Shown here one piece after another: positions 55,465-63,984 of a DNA stretch of 64,000 bases; the first letter of the stretch is position 1, and every line of letters starts with the position of its first letter. The translations under genes were made by a program, and so were the position numbers. The notes under the pieces were generated by a model. That model ran no database searches, was not told the origin of the DNA, and was given only the letters and a program-made list of their open reading frames with translations. This DNA comes from Paludibacter sp. 47-17 (GTDB lineage: Bacteria; Bacteroidota; Bacteroidia; Bacteroidales; Paludibacteraceae), in assembly GCA_001898935.1 (NCBI GenBank), contig MKVT01000029.1, forward strand, positions 1 through 64,000, read 5' to 3'.

Positions 55465-57561
55465 TTAGTTAGTTGCGAAACCTCGTTTTACCAAAAGTGC
55501 CTGAGGATTGGGTTCTTTGCCGCGGAACTTCAGGTACAGTTGCATGGCCTCTTCCGAATCGCCTTTCTCCAGTACGTTTTGACGGAAGGCCTTTGCTACA
55601 GCCTGATTGTAGATATCGCCCGTTTCGACGAAGGCCTGGTAAGCATCGGCATCGAGCACCTCGGCCCAGGTGTAACTGTAGTAACCGGCAGCATATCCAC
55701 CGGCAAAAATATGGTTGAAGTTGGTGCTGCGGTAACGAACGATGATTTCAGGGATCATTCCCATACGTTCCATCGAAGCCTTTTCGAAGGCTTCGGCGTT
55801 GAGATCGTCGGCATTCGTCAGCATGTGGTAATTCATATCCAGGATGGCAGCCGAAAGCAGTTCAACCATTACAAAACCCTGGTTGAAAGTACCGGCTTTC
55901 TGAATCTTTTCGATCAGTTCGTCGGGCATCACCTCACCTGTTTCGTAATGTTTAGCATAGGTTTTAATCACCTGAGGCTCGAAGCACCAGTTCTCCATGA
56001 TTTGCGACGGCAATTCGACGAAGTCGCGTACCACATTGGTTCCCGAAAGACCGGTATAGGTGGTTTGCGACAGTAAACCGTGCAAGCCGTGTCCAAACTC
56101 GTGGAAAAGCGTTTCCACTTCGTCCATGTTCATCAGCGAAGGTTTATCGGCGGTCGGTTTGGTAAAATTACCTACGTTCACGATCACCGGACGCTGGTTT
56201 TTACCATTTTTAATAAACTGTTCCGTATAGTTGTTCATCCAGGCTCCGGCACGTTTGCCCGGACGAGGGAAATAGTCGGTAATAAGCACGCCTACGAGCG
56301 AACCGTCGGCATTGGTAACTTCAAAAGCTTCCATGTCGGCATGGTATTGAGGCGTTTTGTCCAGTTTCTTAAACTGAAGTCCCCACAGTTTACCGGCAAG
56401 GTCGAAGGCCCCCTGGCGTACGTTTTCCATTTTGAAATACGGACGAAGAGCCTCTTCATCCAGATCATATTTTGCTTTGCGCAGTTTTTCGGCATAATAC
56501 CACCAGTCCCAGGCTTCGAGTTTCTCGCCCTTGCCTTCGAGATTCATCAGTCCCTGAAGTTCGGCACGTTCGATTTTTGCCTGATTCAATGCCGGTTGCC
56601 ATACCGATTGCAGAAACTCCATCACCTTGGCCGATGTCTTGGCCATGGTATTGTCGAGAATAAAATCGGCCGGAGTGGCATAACCCATCAGCTTGGCACG
56701 CTGAATGCGCAGCTCCATGATTTTTTTGATAATGGCGTTGTTATCGTTGGCATCGCCGTTGTTGCCACGGTTGGCATAAGCCAGCAACAACTCCTTGCGA
56801 AGTTCACGGTTGTCGCCATACTGAAGCACAGGGATAAAACTGGCTTTCGAAGTGGTAAACAGCCATTGACCATCTTTCCCGGCTTCCTTGGCAGCAGCGG
56901 CGGCAGCTTGTTTCACACTTTCGGGCAGGCCGGCCAGCTGCGACTCGTCGGTCACGAATTTCTGGAACGCGTTGTTGTCGTTCAGCAGGTTCTGGCCGAA
57001 AGTAAGCTGAGCCATACTCAGTTCCTTGTTGATTTCACGCAGTTTTGCTTTGGCCTCTTCGCTCAGGTCGGCTCCGCTACGAACAAAGTTTTTGTAATAT
57101 TTTTCGAGAATACGGGTCTGTTCGGCATTCAGTCCCAGTCCGGCGCGCTGGTTGTACAAGGTTTTCACCCGTTGGAAAATTTTATCGTTCAGGTAAAGAT
57201 TATCGCCGTGTTCCGAGAGGAGGGGTGAAACCTGATTGGCAATCGAGGAAAGCGAATCGTTGGTTTCGGCCGAGTAAAGATTGAAGAAAACCGACGACAC
57301 GCGATTCAGCAATTCGCCGCTGAACTCGAGAGCCTCGATGGTGTTGGCAAAGGTGGGCGCTTCGGTAGTGTTGGCAATAGCATCGTATTCGGCCTGCTGT
57401 TGTTTGATACCTTCTTTAAAAGCCGGCATATAATGCTCGGTTTTGATGTCCTCGAAGGGCGGAATGCCATATTCGTTGGGAAATTCCGAATAAAACGGAT
57501 TCTTTTCGCTACAACTGACGAGGGTCGCTATCGTCATCATAAGTACAAAAATTTTCTTCAT
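55465..57561 (-). CDS. M3-family peptidyl-dipeptidase (Dcp-like) lipoprotein
   Basis: 698 residues from the ATG at 57561 (MKKIFVLMMTIATLVSC), with lipobox Cys17, so it is exported and membrane-anchored. The zinc site is HEFGH (His487, Glu488, His491), with the third ligand in the following helix. The length and layout fit oligopeptidase A/Dcp (M3), which trims dipeptides from peptide C-termini. It is a single gene, ended by a strong terminator. Confidence 0.95.
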   Translation of the reverse strand: MKKIFVLMMTIATLVSCSEKNPFYSEFPNEYGIPPFEDIKTEHYMPAFKEGIKQQQAEYDAIANTTEAPTFANTIEALEFSGELLNRVSSVFFNLYSAETNDSLSSIANQVSPLLSEHGDNLYLNDKIFQRVKTLYNQRAGLGLNAEQTRILEKYYKNFVRSGADLSEEAKAKLREINKELSMAQLTFGQNLLNDNNAFQKFVTDESQLAGLPESVKQAAAAAAKEAGKDGQWLFTTSKASFIPVLQYGDNRELRKELLLAYANRGNNGDANDNNAIIKKIMELRIQRAKLMGYATPADFILDNTMAKTSAKVMEFLQSVWQPALNQAKIERAELQGLMNLEGKGEKLEAWDWWYYAEKLRKAKYDLDEEALRPYFKMENVRQGAFDLAGKLWGLQFKKLDKTPQYHADMEAFEVTNADGSLVGVLITDYFPRPGKRAGAWMNNYTEQFIKNGKNQRPVIVNVGNFTKPTADKPSLMNMDEVETLFHEFGHGLHGLLSQTTYTGLSGTNVVRDFVELPSQIMENWCFEPQVIKTYAKHYETGEVMPDELIEKIQKAGTFNQGFVMVELLSAAILDMNYHMLTNADDLNAEAFEKASMERMGMIPEIIVRYRSTNFNHIFAGGYAAGYYSYTWAEVLDADAYQAFVETGDIYNQAVAKAFRQNVLEKGDSEEAMQLYLKFRGKEPNPQALLVKRGFATN

Positions 57562-58165
57562 ATTATTTACGTGTAAAAAATTATACATGGGCACAAAGAT
57601 ACATTTTTTTGAATAATTATTAATCGAACTCAGGTGATTAATTCTAAATACCTAACGCTGTTTTAAGCATCGAACTCAGATTGAAAGGTTTGTTTCAATC
57701 TGAAGAAACGAAACAAGCAGATGATGATAAGCAGTTGGAATTGAATCTTGAGTCTTATTAATACAGGTTGAGCGACACCGGTGTCGCATTTTCTGATTAG
57801 GTAAATGCGTCACGGGGAGATTTGCGGTAAAACAATTCGCAAGCGGATGTTTTTGCTCTTGATTAATTGTAGTTGGCTGGTTTTTAGTTAATTAGTTTAT
57901 TAAGTAGGGTTGGGTGAAAATATTTTTATATTTTGTTGTTTTTTATAAAGGTATATTTGTATATTTGCGCTGTGATGGACTATGAAATGATGATTGATGA
58001 TAGCAAATACCACTCCCTGTTTTTCTAGTATAACTATATGTGCTAAAATCTATTGTTTGTTGTAGCTGCTGGTTGACTAGTTTTACAGACATGGATTTGT
58101 AGTTAATGTAATTATAGAAAACATTCATATGTTTGGCTATATTCATGTAGGTTAAATGTTAAGAT
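57562..58165. other. A+T-rich intergenic region with two palindromes
   Basis: About 600 bases without a supported gene. It has an 11-bp hairpin TCAGATTGAAA/TTTCAATCTGA (57676-57703) and a perfect 16-base palindrome GCGACACCGGTGTCGC (57772-57787). The core-like composition ends here and the accessory right flank begins. Confidence 0.6.
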
Positions 58166-58506
58166 ATGAAGTATTTATATATTTTTCTTTATTTGTTTTC
58201 AATAATATTGTTTGTTACTTCTAAAATATATGACAACACCTATTTGTTTTCATTATCAATAGGTATACCTTTTGTTACAACAGGTTTAGTTATTGCAAAT
58301 TATTTTAGAAATAAAGGGGAAATTGAAAGCAGAAAAAAAATCTATTGAAATATGCAATCACTTTTCTAATTTGTTATATTTCGTCTTTCATAATTTATTT
58401 TCTAGTTCCAATTTCTGTAAAATTATATTCATTTACAATCATAATAATAGTAAATCTAATAGGAGCAACTTATGTACTTATTGATTCATTAAAATACAGA
58501 AAATGA
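58166..58506 (+). pseudogene. Small membrane protein gene with a one-base frameshift in a poly-A tract
   Basis: The first frame gives 60 residues (MKYLYIFLYLFSIILFV, two membrane helices) and stops at 58348. Adding one A to the eight-A run at 58333-58340 restores a frame that continues LLKYAITFLICYISS through further membrane helices to a TGA at 58504-58506, about 111 residues with four helices. That TGA overlaps the ATG of the next gene (ATGA), which supports the restored frame. It could be a real mutation, phase variation, slippage or a sequencing error. No known family. Confidence 0.6.
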
Positions 58507-59929
58507 CTAATTATAATTTAAACACAAACATTCGTTCGCCAGTTGCAGCAACTACGACGCTTCCGTATTATGAATATGTAATTATAACGGACGCCTCTCT
58601 TGTAAACGGATTTACCGATTTTGTAAACTGGAAAAAACAGAAAGGTATTGATATCGGTATTGTTACTACCAATGACATATACAGTAATTATACAGGAGAT
58701 AACATAAGTAACCCTGTCATAAATGATAATCCGGGCAAGGTAAGACAATATTTAAAAGATGCCCATACGAATGGCTCGACAACATGGACGTTGATAGCTG
58801 GGGACTATAATACGAATGTGCCGGTTCAATTTAAGAATTATGCTAATACTAACTTCCCAACAGATGCATACTTCTCAGATTTACATGCAAATTGGTCAAA
58901 TAATAATAATCCCAAAGTGATACCTGATATTTTTATGTATGACGACTTATCTGCTCGGATACTACGGACATAATAAACTGGTCGCGAAAGGTATTGCTTT
59001 ATGAGCAAAATCCCGGAAATGGAGATTGTAGCTATTTCTTAAAAGCTTTTTCTATCCAGTCAGACCAATTGCAAATCGGGCAAGAGGCTGGAAAAGTAAA
59101 AACAAATTTTCCCGGTTTTAGCACTAATTATGTAATATGGAATGAAATGCCTTCGGCAAGTCCAACTTACGATACAAATGGTTATTCCGGTTCAACGCCA
59201 GGGACTACCAAGGGAGCTGATGTTATAAATGAAATGAATAACCTTTATGGGTTGTTCGGGTGGTTTTGCCATGGCGGTACAGGTGGAAAGAGGAGTGGAA
59301 TAGCAACTATGGCCAGTGGGCTAAACGACAAACCTTACTGGAAACTTGATGCGGAAGATGCAAATGGTTTCCATGATGTACAACCGGAAAGTAATAATGG
59401 ACTTGATAATCTGACAAATCATGATTCTCCGTCAATATTGTATTCCAATAGTTGCACTGTAACTCCTTTTGATATTACAAGTAATATTGGAAACAGTGGA
59501 GCACGCAATTGTGGTGAAGTTTTTACCATTTTGCCACAAACGGGAGGAGTCGCTTTTTTAGGAAATACCAGATATGGTTTAGTTGGTTTGTTATATCTTA
59601 TGCATAAACAATTTGGAACTCTTATTTATACCGATGATTTTCATTCGCATATTGGAGTTGCAGAATGTATATCCAGGTATAATCAGAGTTATGTAGATTT
59701 GTACTATTCCCACAATTTAATTGGTTGTCCCGAAATACAAATGTGGACAGCAACGCCTCAACGATTTACAAGCGCTACAGTCTCAAAAAATGGGAACGTA
59801 ACTGACGATAAAGCATCGGGACCGGTAACTATCCAATCAGGAGCAAATGTAATAATCGATGCCGATGGTGAAACTACTATTAACGGTAGTTTTGAAGTTC
59901 AGGCAGGAGCGCAATTTGAAATCAAATAA
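58503..59929 (+). pseudogene. C25 (gingipain-type) cysteine peptidase, frameshifted and lacking a signal peptide
   Basis: Two frames make one peptidase: 58503-58973 (YYEYVIITDASLVNGF, VRQYLKDAHTNGSTTW, LIAGDYNTNVPVQ) and 58950-59929 (SDTTDIINWSRKVLLYEQNP, before its first ATG at 58994). One missing base near 58953, between tct and gctcgg, explains the switch. The catalytic pair appears as His in WFCHGGTGG and Cys in YSNSCTVTPFD. Typical C25 proteins have a signal peptide and propeptide; here the coding starts directly with the catalytic domain. The end (NGSFEVQAGAQFEIK) is common on exported Bacteroidota proteins. Confidence 0.75.
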
Positions 59930-59946
59930 TCTAAAAAAAAACTGAA

Positions 59947-60903
59947 ATGAAAAAAATAATCTTATATTGGATACTGACAGTTGCTGTCAGCCTTGCAGCT
60001 CAGAAATATGTCCCCTTCCCTACGGAAAACGCCCAATGGAATGTGTTTTATGCTTCACGATGGAACTTTTCGCCGATGGATACCTCATTGCTGCAATATT
60101 CATTACAGGGGGATACTATAATCAATGAGACGATATACTGTAAAGTTGTACGGAATACAGGTACTCTATCTAACCCAATTTATAATGGAATAGGAGGAAT
60201 TCGTGAGCAAGACAAAAAAATTTATTATGTAGGTTACTCGTATATTGAAAAAATGGGAATTTTACATAATTACGATAACAGAGAGATTCTATTGTATGAT
60301 TTCAATAAAGAGGTTGGAGATACTGTTTGGATAAGCGAGCATTTAAAATATGTTATAACCGGAATGGATTCAGTAAAGGTAGGTAACGAATACAGGAAAA
60401 GATATCAAATCCCAGGTCCTTTTATGACTGTGACAGATAGTTTTGACTACATCATTGAAGGTATTGGTAGTGTGAAAGAAGGTTTATTCGGATCCATTAC
60501 TCCTATCCCCACTTGTATAGGATGCAATCAGGAATGGCGTTTTGTGTGTTTTAGCCTGGATGGTGAAACTGTGTATAAAAATCCGGAATTCAACGATTGT
60601 AATTCGACGGATAAATCTGATCCTGTAATCGACGGAGTAAATAATCCTATAAAAGGACCTTCTATTACAGTGTCTCCAAATCCGATTGCCGGATCTGGCA
60701 GTATTAGATGGGAAACTTCCGACTATGATGTGCATTCTACCATAATGATAACTGATATGCTCGGAAAATGCGTTAAGACAATTAATCTGCAAGGAAAAAC
60801 GGAAGAAGTAATTAACAACACTGATATAAAGCCAGGCATCTATTTTATTCATCTGCTTACAACCAACAATCAAAATTATACTGTTAAAATGATTCTTCAA
60901 TAA
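59947..60903 (+). CDS. Secreted protein with T9SS type A sorting domain
   Basis: 318 residues with a signal peptide (MKKIILYWILTVAVSLAAQ). Residues about 20-215 form an unrecognised beta-rich region (YVPFPTENAQWNVFYAS, CIGCNQEWRFVCFSLDGE). The last 85 residues are a T9SS type A tail (VSPNPIAGSGSIRWE, MLGKCVKTINLQG, IKPGIYFIHLL, VKMILQ). It is exported by the type IX system. It follows the C25 peptidase gene by 17 bp and may belong to the same unit. Confidence 0.78.
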   Translation: MKKIILYWILTVAVSLAAQKYVPFPTENAQWNVFYASRWNFSPMDTSLLQYSLQGDTIINETIYCKVVRNTGTLSNPIYNGIGGIREQDKKIYYVGYSYIEKMGILHNYDNREILLYDFNKEVGDTVWISEHLKYVITGMDSVKVGNEYRKRYQIPGPFMTVTDSFDYIIEGIGSVKEGLFGSITPIPTCIGCNQEWRFVCFSLDGETVYKNPEFNDCNSTDKSDPVIDGVNNPIKGPSITVSPNPIAGSGSIRWETSDYDVHSTIMITDMLGKCVKTINLQGKTEEVINNTDIKPGIYFIHLLTTNNQNYTVKMILQ

Positions 60904-60914
60904 ATATAAGCGTC

Positions 60915-60988
60915 AATGCACGTTTGGTAACACGCACTATGTGCACCCTGTCGGGTGTCACATAGCGCTCCCCGTTACCTGCAATGCT
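60915..60988. repeat. Hairpin repeat element (attC-like) after the T9SS protein gene
   Basis: Nested arms: ggtaac (60926-60931) with gttacc (60974-60979), and ctatgtg...caccc with gggtg...cacatag around a tgtc loop; outer aatgca and tgcaatgct extend it. There is no T-run, so it is not a normal terminator. Its architecture resembles the element at 5622-5740. The sequence that follows to about 61140 looks like the repetitive intergenic DNA often found with such elements. Confidence 0.6.
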
Positions 60989-61225
60989 AATGGGACAGCA
61001 AAAACTTGAAAATGAAGTAATAAAATAGAAATGGCAATTACGGACAAGACACGAAAAACACTTTGGGCGCGTTCTGGCAACATCGGCAACCCCCAACATT
61101 GATAATTTTCCTGTAAAAAGCGCAGCACGTCACACCGTGGTTGGCAAATGGAGAGTTGCATTATTTGGTGAAGATAAATGGCACTATGAAACAATTAAAA
61201 GCAGGCGTAGATTAGGTGCAAAACT

Positions 61226-61860
61226 ATATGATTTTGATTATATCGTTTACAAAAAATCTGGTTTTTCTTCAAAAGTCCAACATAATGAAACTTGATTCAA
61301 AACGTGGGTACAGGTTAAATCATGGGATAATGGAATGACAATTGGTTGGAAAGACATGATTTTTAAAGTTAAAATGCCAGGTCTGGAGAAATGGCAGAAA
61401 CCAACAAATCTTAGTACTGTTAAAAGCGCAAAATACACTGAATATGTTACAAGTGTTGATTTCTCTAAAACACCTTTAGCTGTTGGTAATGATGCGCTAA
61501 CAATTGTGATTCCATTCAGTGGTGAAAAAGGTTTCTCATATGCTGACCTGCAAAAAATGATATAAAAATTTGCAGCTAAGAAATTAGTATCTACTCTTAA
61601 TAGTGCTCGCACAAAAGCAAATGGCTTTATGGTAGATGTTCCATCACAAGAAACCAGATACATTTATAGTGCATCAACAGAAAAATGGGAAAAGGTCCTG
61701 AATTAAACCAGGTTTTTCCGAGTGATGGTGTTAGTGTTAAAATTTTTGCTGGAAATGCTGGAAATTTTTTGTATTACATGCAAAAGCAATGACGGCATCA
61801 ATGAACATGAAAAATTTCAAATTTATTTCAGGAATGACTAATGCCTACACCGACAATGAC
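61226..61860 (+). pseudogene. Degenerate gene of unknown family
   Basis: One frame is interrupted by stops at about 61291 and 61563: KSGFSSKVQHNET, then FKTWVQVKSWDNGMTIGWKD, MPGLEKWQKPTNLSTVKSAK, and after the second stop KFAAKKLVSTLNSARTKANG and YIYSASTEKWEKVLN to 61707. A further frame near 61800-61900 (FKFISGMTNAYTDNDNEGYI) looks like a continuation. The residue pattern is clearly protein-like, but I do not recognise it. The gene is dead. Confidence 0.5.
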
Positions 61861-62232
61861 AATGAGGGATATATTGTGTATGCCGAGAAGCTTTTGTAAA
61901 ATCCGCACTTCGGATTTATGTCCATGTGTAATCGAAAGTCACAACTTGATTTATGTTTTTCACTAATTCAAACTTCTACCAGTTTATCGGGGGCTTACTC
62001 TTTCCCCAGGCAATCGGTTCCGTTCAACATGTTTTATTCTCAATTGTCGTTAATAGATGAAATGGTAGTAAATGTGTTTGAAATTTACGATTTTTTCAAT
62101 AACTTTGGCATTTGAAATTATAAGCTAGGATGTTATATGTCATATTAAGAAAGGACAAAGAGCCTTTTGCGCCATTCATTACAACTATACCGAGAGTCAA
62201 AAAATAAAAACACTAAAAAAGAACCTGAAATT
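61707..62232. other. Spacer before the peptide cassette, with a cassette-linked repeat
   Basis: It holds the tail of the degenerate gene, the 18-base sequence agtttatcgggggcttac (61981-61998, also at 82-99) and, from about 62008, the start of the duplicated cassette unit, which matches 63562 onward. No complete gene is present. Confidence 0.5.
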
Positions 62233-62580
62233 ATGACGTTTACCAGAACAATTAAATTATTACAACTCCTACATGAACTTATATCAGAGGAGAGAACAGA
62301 CACGCCGGAAAGACTAGCCAAGAAACTTAGTATTAGCCGAGCAAGTTTGTATTTGCTACTTGACGATTTGAAGAAAAATAATCTGCCAATTACTTATTCG
62401 AGAAAAAAGAAAAGTTTCATTTATACTAAAAAAGTGAACATGAAACTTGACTTTGAACTTGAAATTATAGAAAGTGAACATGATTTAAGTAAGATTGATG
62501 GTGGTTTTGTGGCTTACAAGCTTCCGTCTAAACATATGAACGGAAGGAGTTTTATATTTGCGCCATATTTGCAAATATAA
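62233..62580 (+). CDS. Small HTH regulator of the peptide cassette
   Basis: 115 residues from ATG 62233 (MTFTRTIKLLQLLHELISEE); the frame from 62167 lacks a reason for the extra 22 residues. A DeoR/HTH_11-like domain is seen at about 20-55 (TPERLAKKLSISRASLYLLL), followed by a beta-rich tail ending GRSFIFAPYLQI. It resembles small HTH proteins of Bacteroidota that neighbour short peptides. Its 3' end contains the inverted repeat and promoter-like box that precede the peptide gene, so it probably controls that gene. Function is inferred from context. Confidence 0.68.
   Translation: MTFTRTIKLLQLLHELISEERTDTPERLAKKLSISRASLYLLLDDLKKNNLPITYSRKKKSFIYTKKVNMKLDFELEIIESEHDLSKIDGGFVAYKLPSKHMNGRSFIFAPYLQI
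62521..62579 (+). promoter_or_regulatory. Putative peptide promoter/operator with two inverted repeats
   Basis: Hairpin CTTCCGT/ACGGAAG (62521-62527, 62540-62546) and inverted repeat TATATTTGC/GCAAATATA (62553-62561, 62571-62579). TATATTTG is a Bacteroidetes -7 box. The whole segment is kept unchanged in copy 2 at 63864-63922 although the gene around it is broken there, which argues that it is regulatory. Confidence 0.6.
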
Positions 62581-62641
62581 GAGTCAGTTCACAGGCTTTA
62601 AGTTGTGGCAAAAATAGATTTACATTTTACTAAAAAAGAAA

Positions 62642-62848
62642 ATGAAAAACTTTGATGTTAACAAATATGGCGTTCAGGAAATGAATGGAGAAGAGAAAAA
62701 GGAAACTAATGGAGGAAATGGTATTTGGAAGTGGGTTGTGGACTATGTTGTTGGAAAGTTAGTTGATAATATTCCAGAAGCTATAGAAGCTAGCAACCAA
62801 GTCAAGCGAGAAGGTGGAAAACTTTGCACTGATATGCCATTCAAATAA
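62642..62848 (+). CDS. Double-glycine leader peptide (bacteriocin/RiPP-like precursor)
   Basis: 68 residues. The N-terminal MKNFDVNKYGVQEMNGEEKK, then ETNGG, is a double-glycine leader with Gly-Gly at 25-26 (after ET-N). Cleavage there would leave about 42 residues that start NGIWKWVVDYVVGKLVDNIP, an amphipathic, partly hydrophobic helix, and end with a single Cys (KLCTDMPFK). This is the pattern of class II bacteriocin or signal peptides exported by C39-peptidase transporters. No such transporter is in the window. A terminator follows, then the CPBP gene. Confidence 0.62.
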   Translation: MKNFDVNKYGVQEMNGEEKKETNGGNGIWKWVVDYVVGKLVDNIPEAIEASNQVKREGGKLCTDMPFK

Positions 62849-62868
62849 TTCCCAATTTTTTTGTAACG

Positions 62869-62906
62869 AAAGAGATGCTTGTATACTTATCTTGTGTCTC
62901 TTTTTT
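62869..62906 (+). terminator. Terminator between the peptide and CPBP genes
   Basis: aaagaga (62869-62875) and tctcttt (62897-62903) with a T-run; loop of 21 bases. It should limit read-through from the peptide into the CPBP gene. Confidence 0.55.
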
Positions 62907-62916
62907 ATGATTATTT

Positions 62917-63393
62917 ATGCTGAGTGATTTTTTTCGAAAACAGAATGTAGTAATTTTTATAGCCATTTTCTATTGTTTGATTCTTTTTATTAATGCTCTG
63001 TTTTTTGCTTTTACAGAGATTTTCAATATTGGTGACTTTGTGTTTTCAGAACCTCCTTCATTGACTAATCGAGGAATTCTTGGAATGATAGTTAAGGGAT
63101 TAATAATCGCACCTTTATTGGAAACTTTGATATATCAACAATTTATTTATTATATTTTATCAAAATTATCATTTTTGAAAAATCAGACGTTATTAATCTG
63201 TATTGTGTCAGGGATAGTTTTTGGTTTAGCTCATACTTATAGTCTTATTTATATGATCCAAACAAGCCTTATTGGTTTTGTTTTTATGTATGCCTTTCTA
63301 ATTCATATTAAGAATTTGAATAAAAGTTTTTGGCTGGTTACATTTATCCATTTTATGGTAAACTTGTCTGTGTTTTTGGAACAATTACTTTAG
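62917..63393 (+). CDS. CPBP-family intramembrane protein, possible immunity factor
   Basis: 158 residues with four to five membrane helices. The CPBP motifs are present in order: APLLETLIYQQF (Glu of motif 1), FGLAHTY (His of motif 2) and HFMVNLS (His/Asn of motif 3). CPBP proteins are Rce1-like metalloproteases; in lactic bacteria they act as bacteriocin immunity or self-processing proteins. Lying directly after the double-glycine peptide gene, an immunity or maturation role is plausible. Confidence 0.7.
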   Translation: MLSDFFRKQNVVIFIAIFYCLILFINALFFAFTEIFNIGDFVFSEPPSLTNRGILGMIVKGLIIAPLLETLIYQQFIYYILSKLSFLKNQTLLICIVSGIVFGLAHTYSLIYMIQTSLIGFVFMYAFLIHIKNLNKSFWLVTFIHFMVNLSVFLEQLL

Positions 63394-63984
63394 TTTATGT
63401 GTTTGGTAATCTCCTGGACAGTTTTGTTTTCTTGAAGTAGCTCTAAAACTACTTTCGTTTTAAACCTGCACCGTAAGTTTTCCTTTTCTTTATGACAACA
63501 AAATCAGTACTATGTTTTAATGCGACTTGTTGTCTAAGATTAGGAAGGAATTATCCCCGAGGCAGGCGGTTCTGTTCACTATGTTTTATCTTCAATTTTC
63601 ATTAATAGATTAAACAGTTGTAAATGTTTGAATTGTACGATCTTTTCAATAACTTTGGTATTCGGAGATTTGGAATTAAAATCTAAGATGTTATTTACTA
63701 TATTAAAAAAGGATAAGGAGCTTTTGGCGCCATTCATGAAAATTATACCGAGAATCACAAAATAAAAATACTAACAAAGAACTTGAAACTTGACGTTGAA
63801 TTTTAAGTTGCTGAAAGTAAATATAATTTAGGTAAAATTAATGATAGTTTTGTAGCTTGCATGCTTCCGTCTAAACATATGAACGGAAGGAGTTTTATAT
63901 TTGCGCCATATTTGCAAATATAAGAGTCAGCTCACAGGCTTTAAGTTGTGGCAAAAATAGATTTACATTTTACTAAAAAAGAAA
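63394..63984. other. Spacer and degenerate second copy of the cassette upstream region
   Basis: The first part (to about 63561) shows no gene. From 63562 it is copy 2 of the direct repeat, with the regulator gene reduced to fragments. Confidence 0.6.
63735..63923 (+). pseudogene. HTH regulator remnant in copy 2, HTH domain deleted
   Basis: The sequence jumps from the region before the regulator ATG (aaagaacttgaaa) straight to its later part (gacgttgaattttaagttgc), deleting the HTH codons, and carries stops. The C-terminal coding bases with the hairpin and promoter box are retained. The breakpoint lies at similar short sequences (gaac.tgaaa.t..gac), which suggests deletion by microhomology. 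Confidence 0.6.

Larger units (their letters stand above)
62008..62657 (+). repeat. Direct repeat copy 1 (cassette upstream region, regulator and leader start)
   Basis: From ggcaatcggttccgttcaac this copy is related to the region starting at 63562. The last 137 bases (62521-62657) match 63864-64000 at 136 positions. The middle contains about 211 bases that are absent from copy 2. Confidence 0.8.

Noticed and set aside
60884-61194. Minus-strand frames over the hairpin repeat at 60915-60988
   Set aside because: They cross the repeat element and look like the spurious ORFs often called in such intergenic repeats; no start site or domain.
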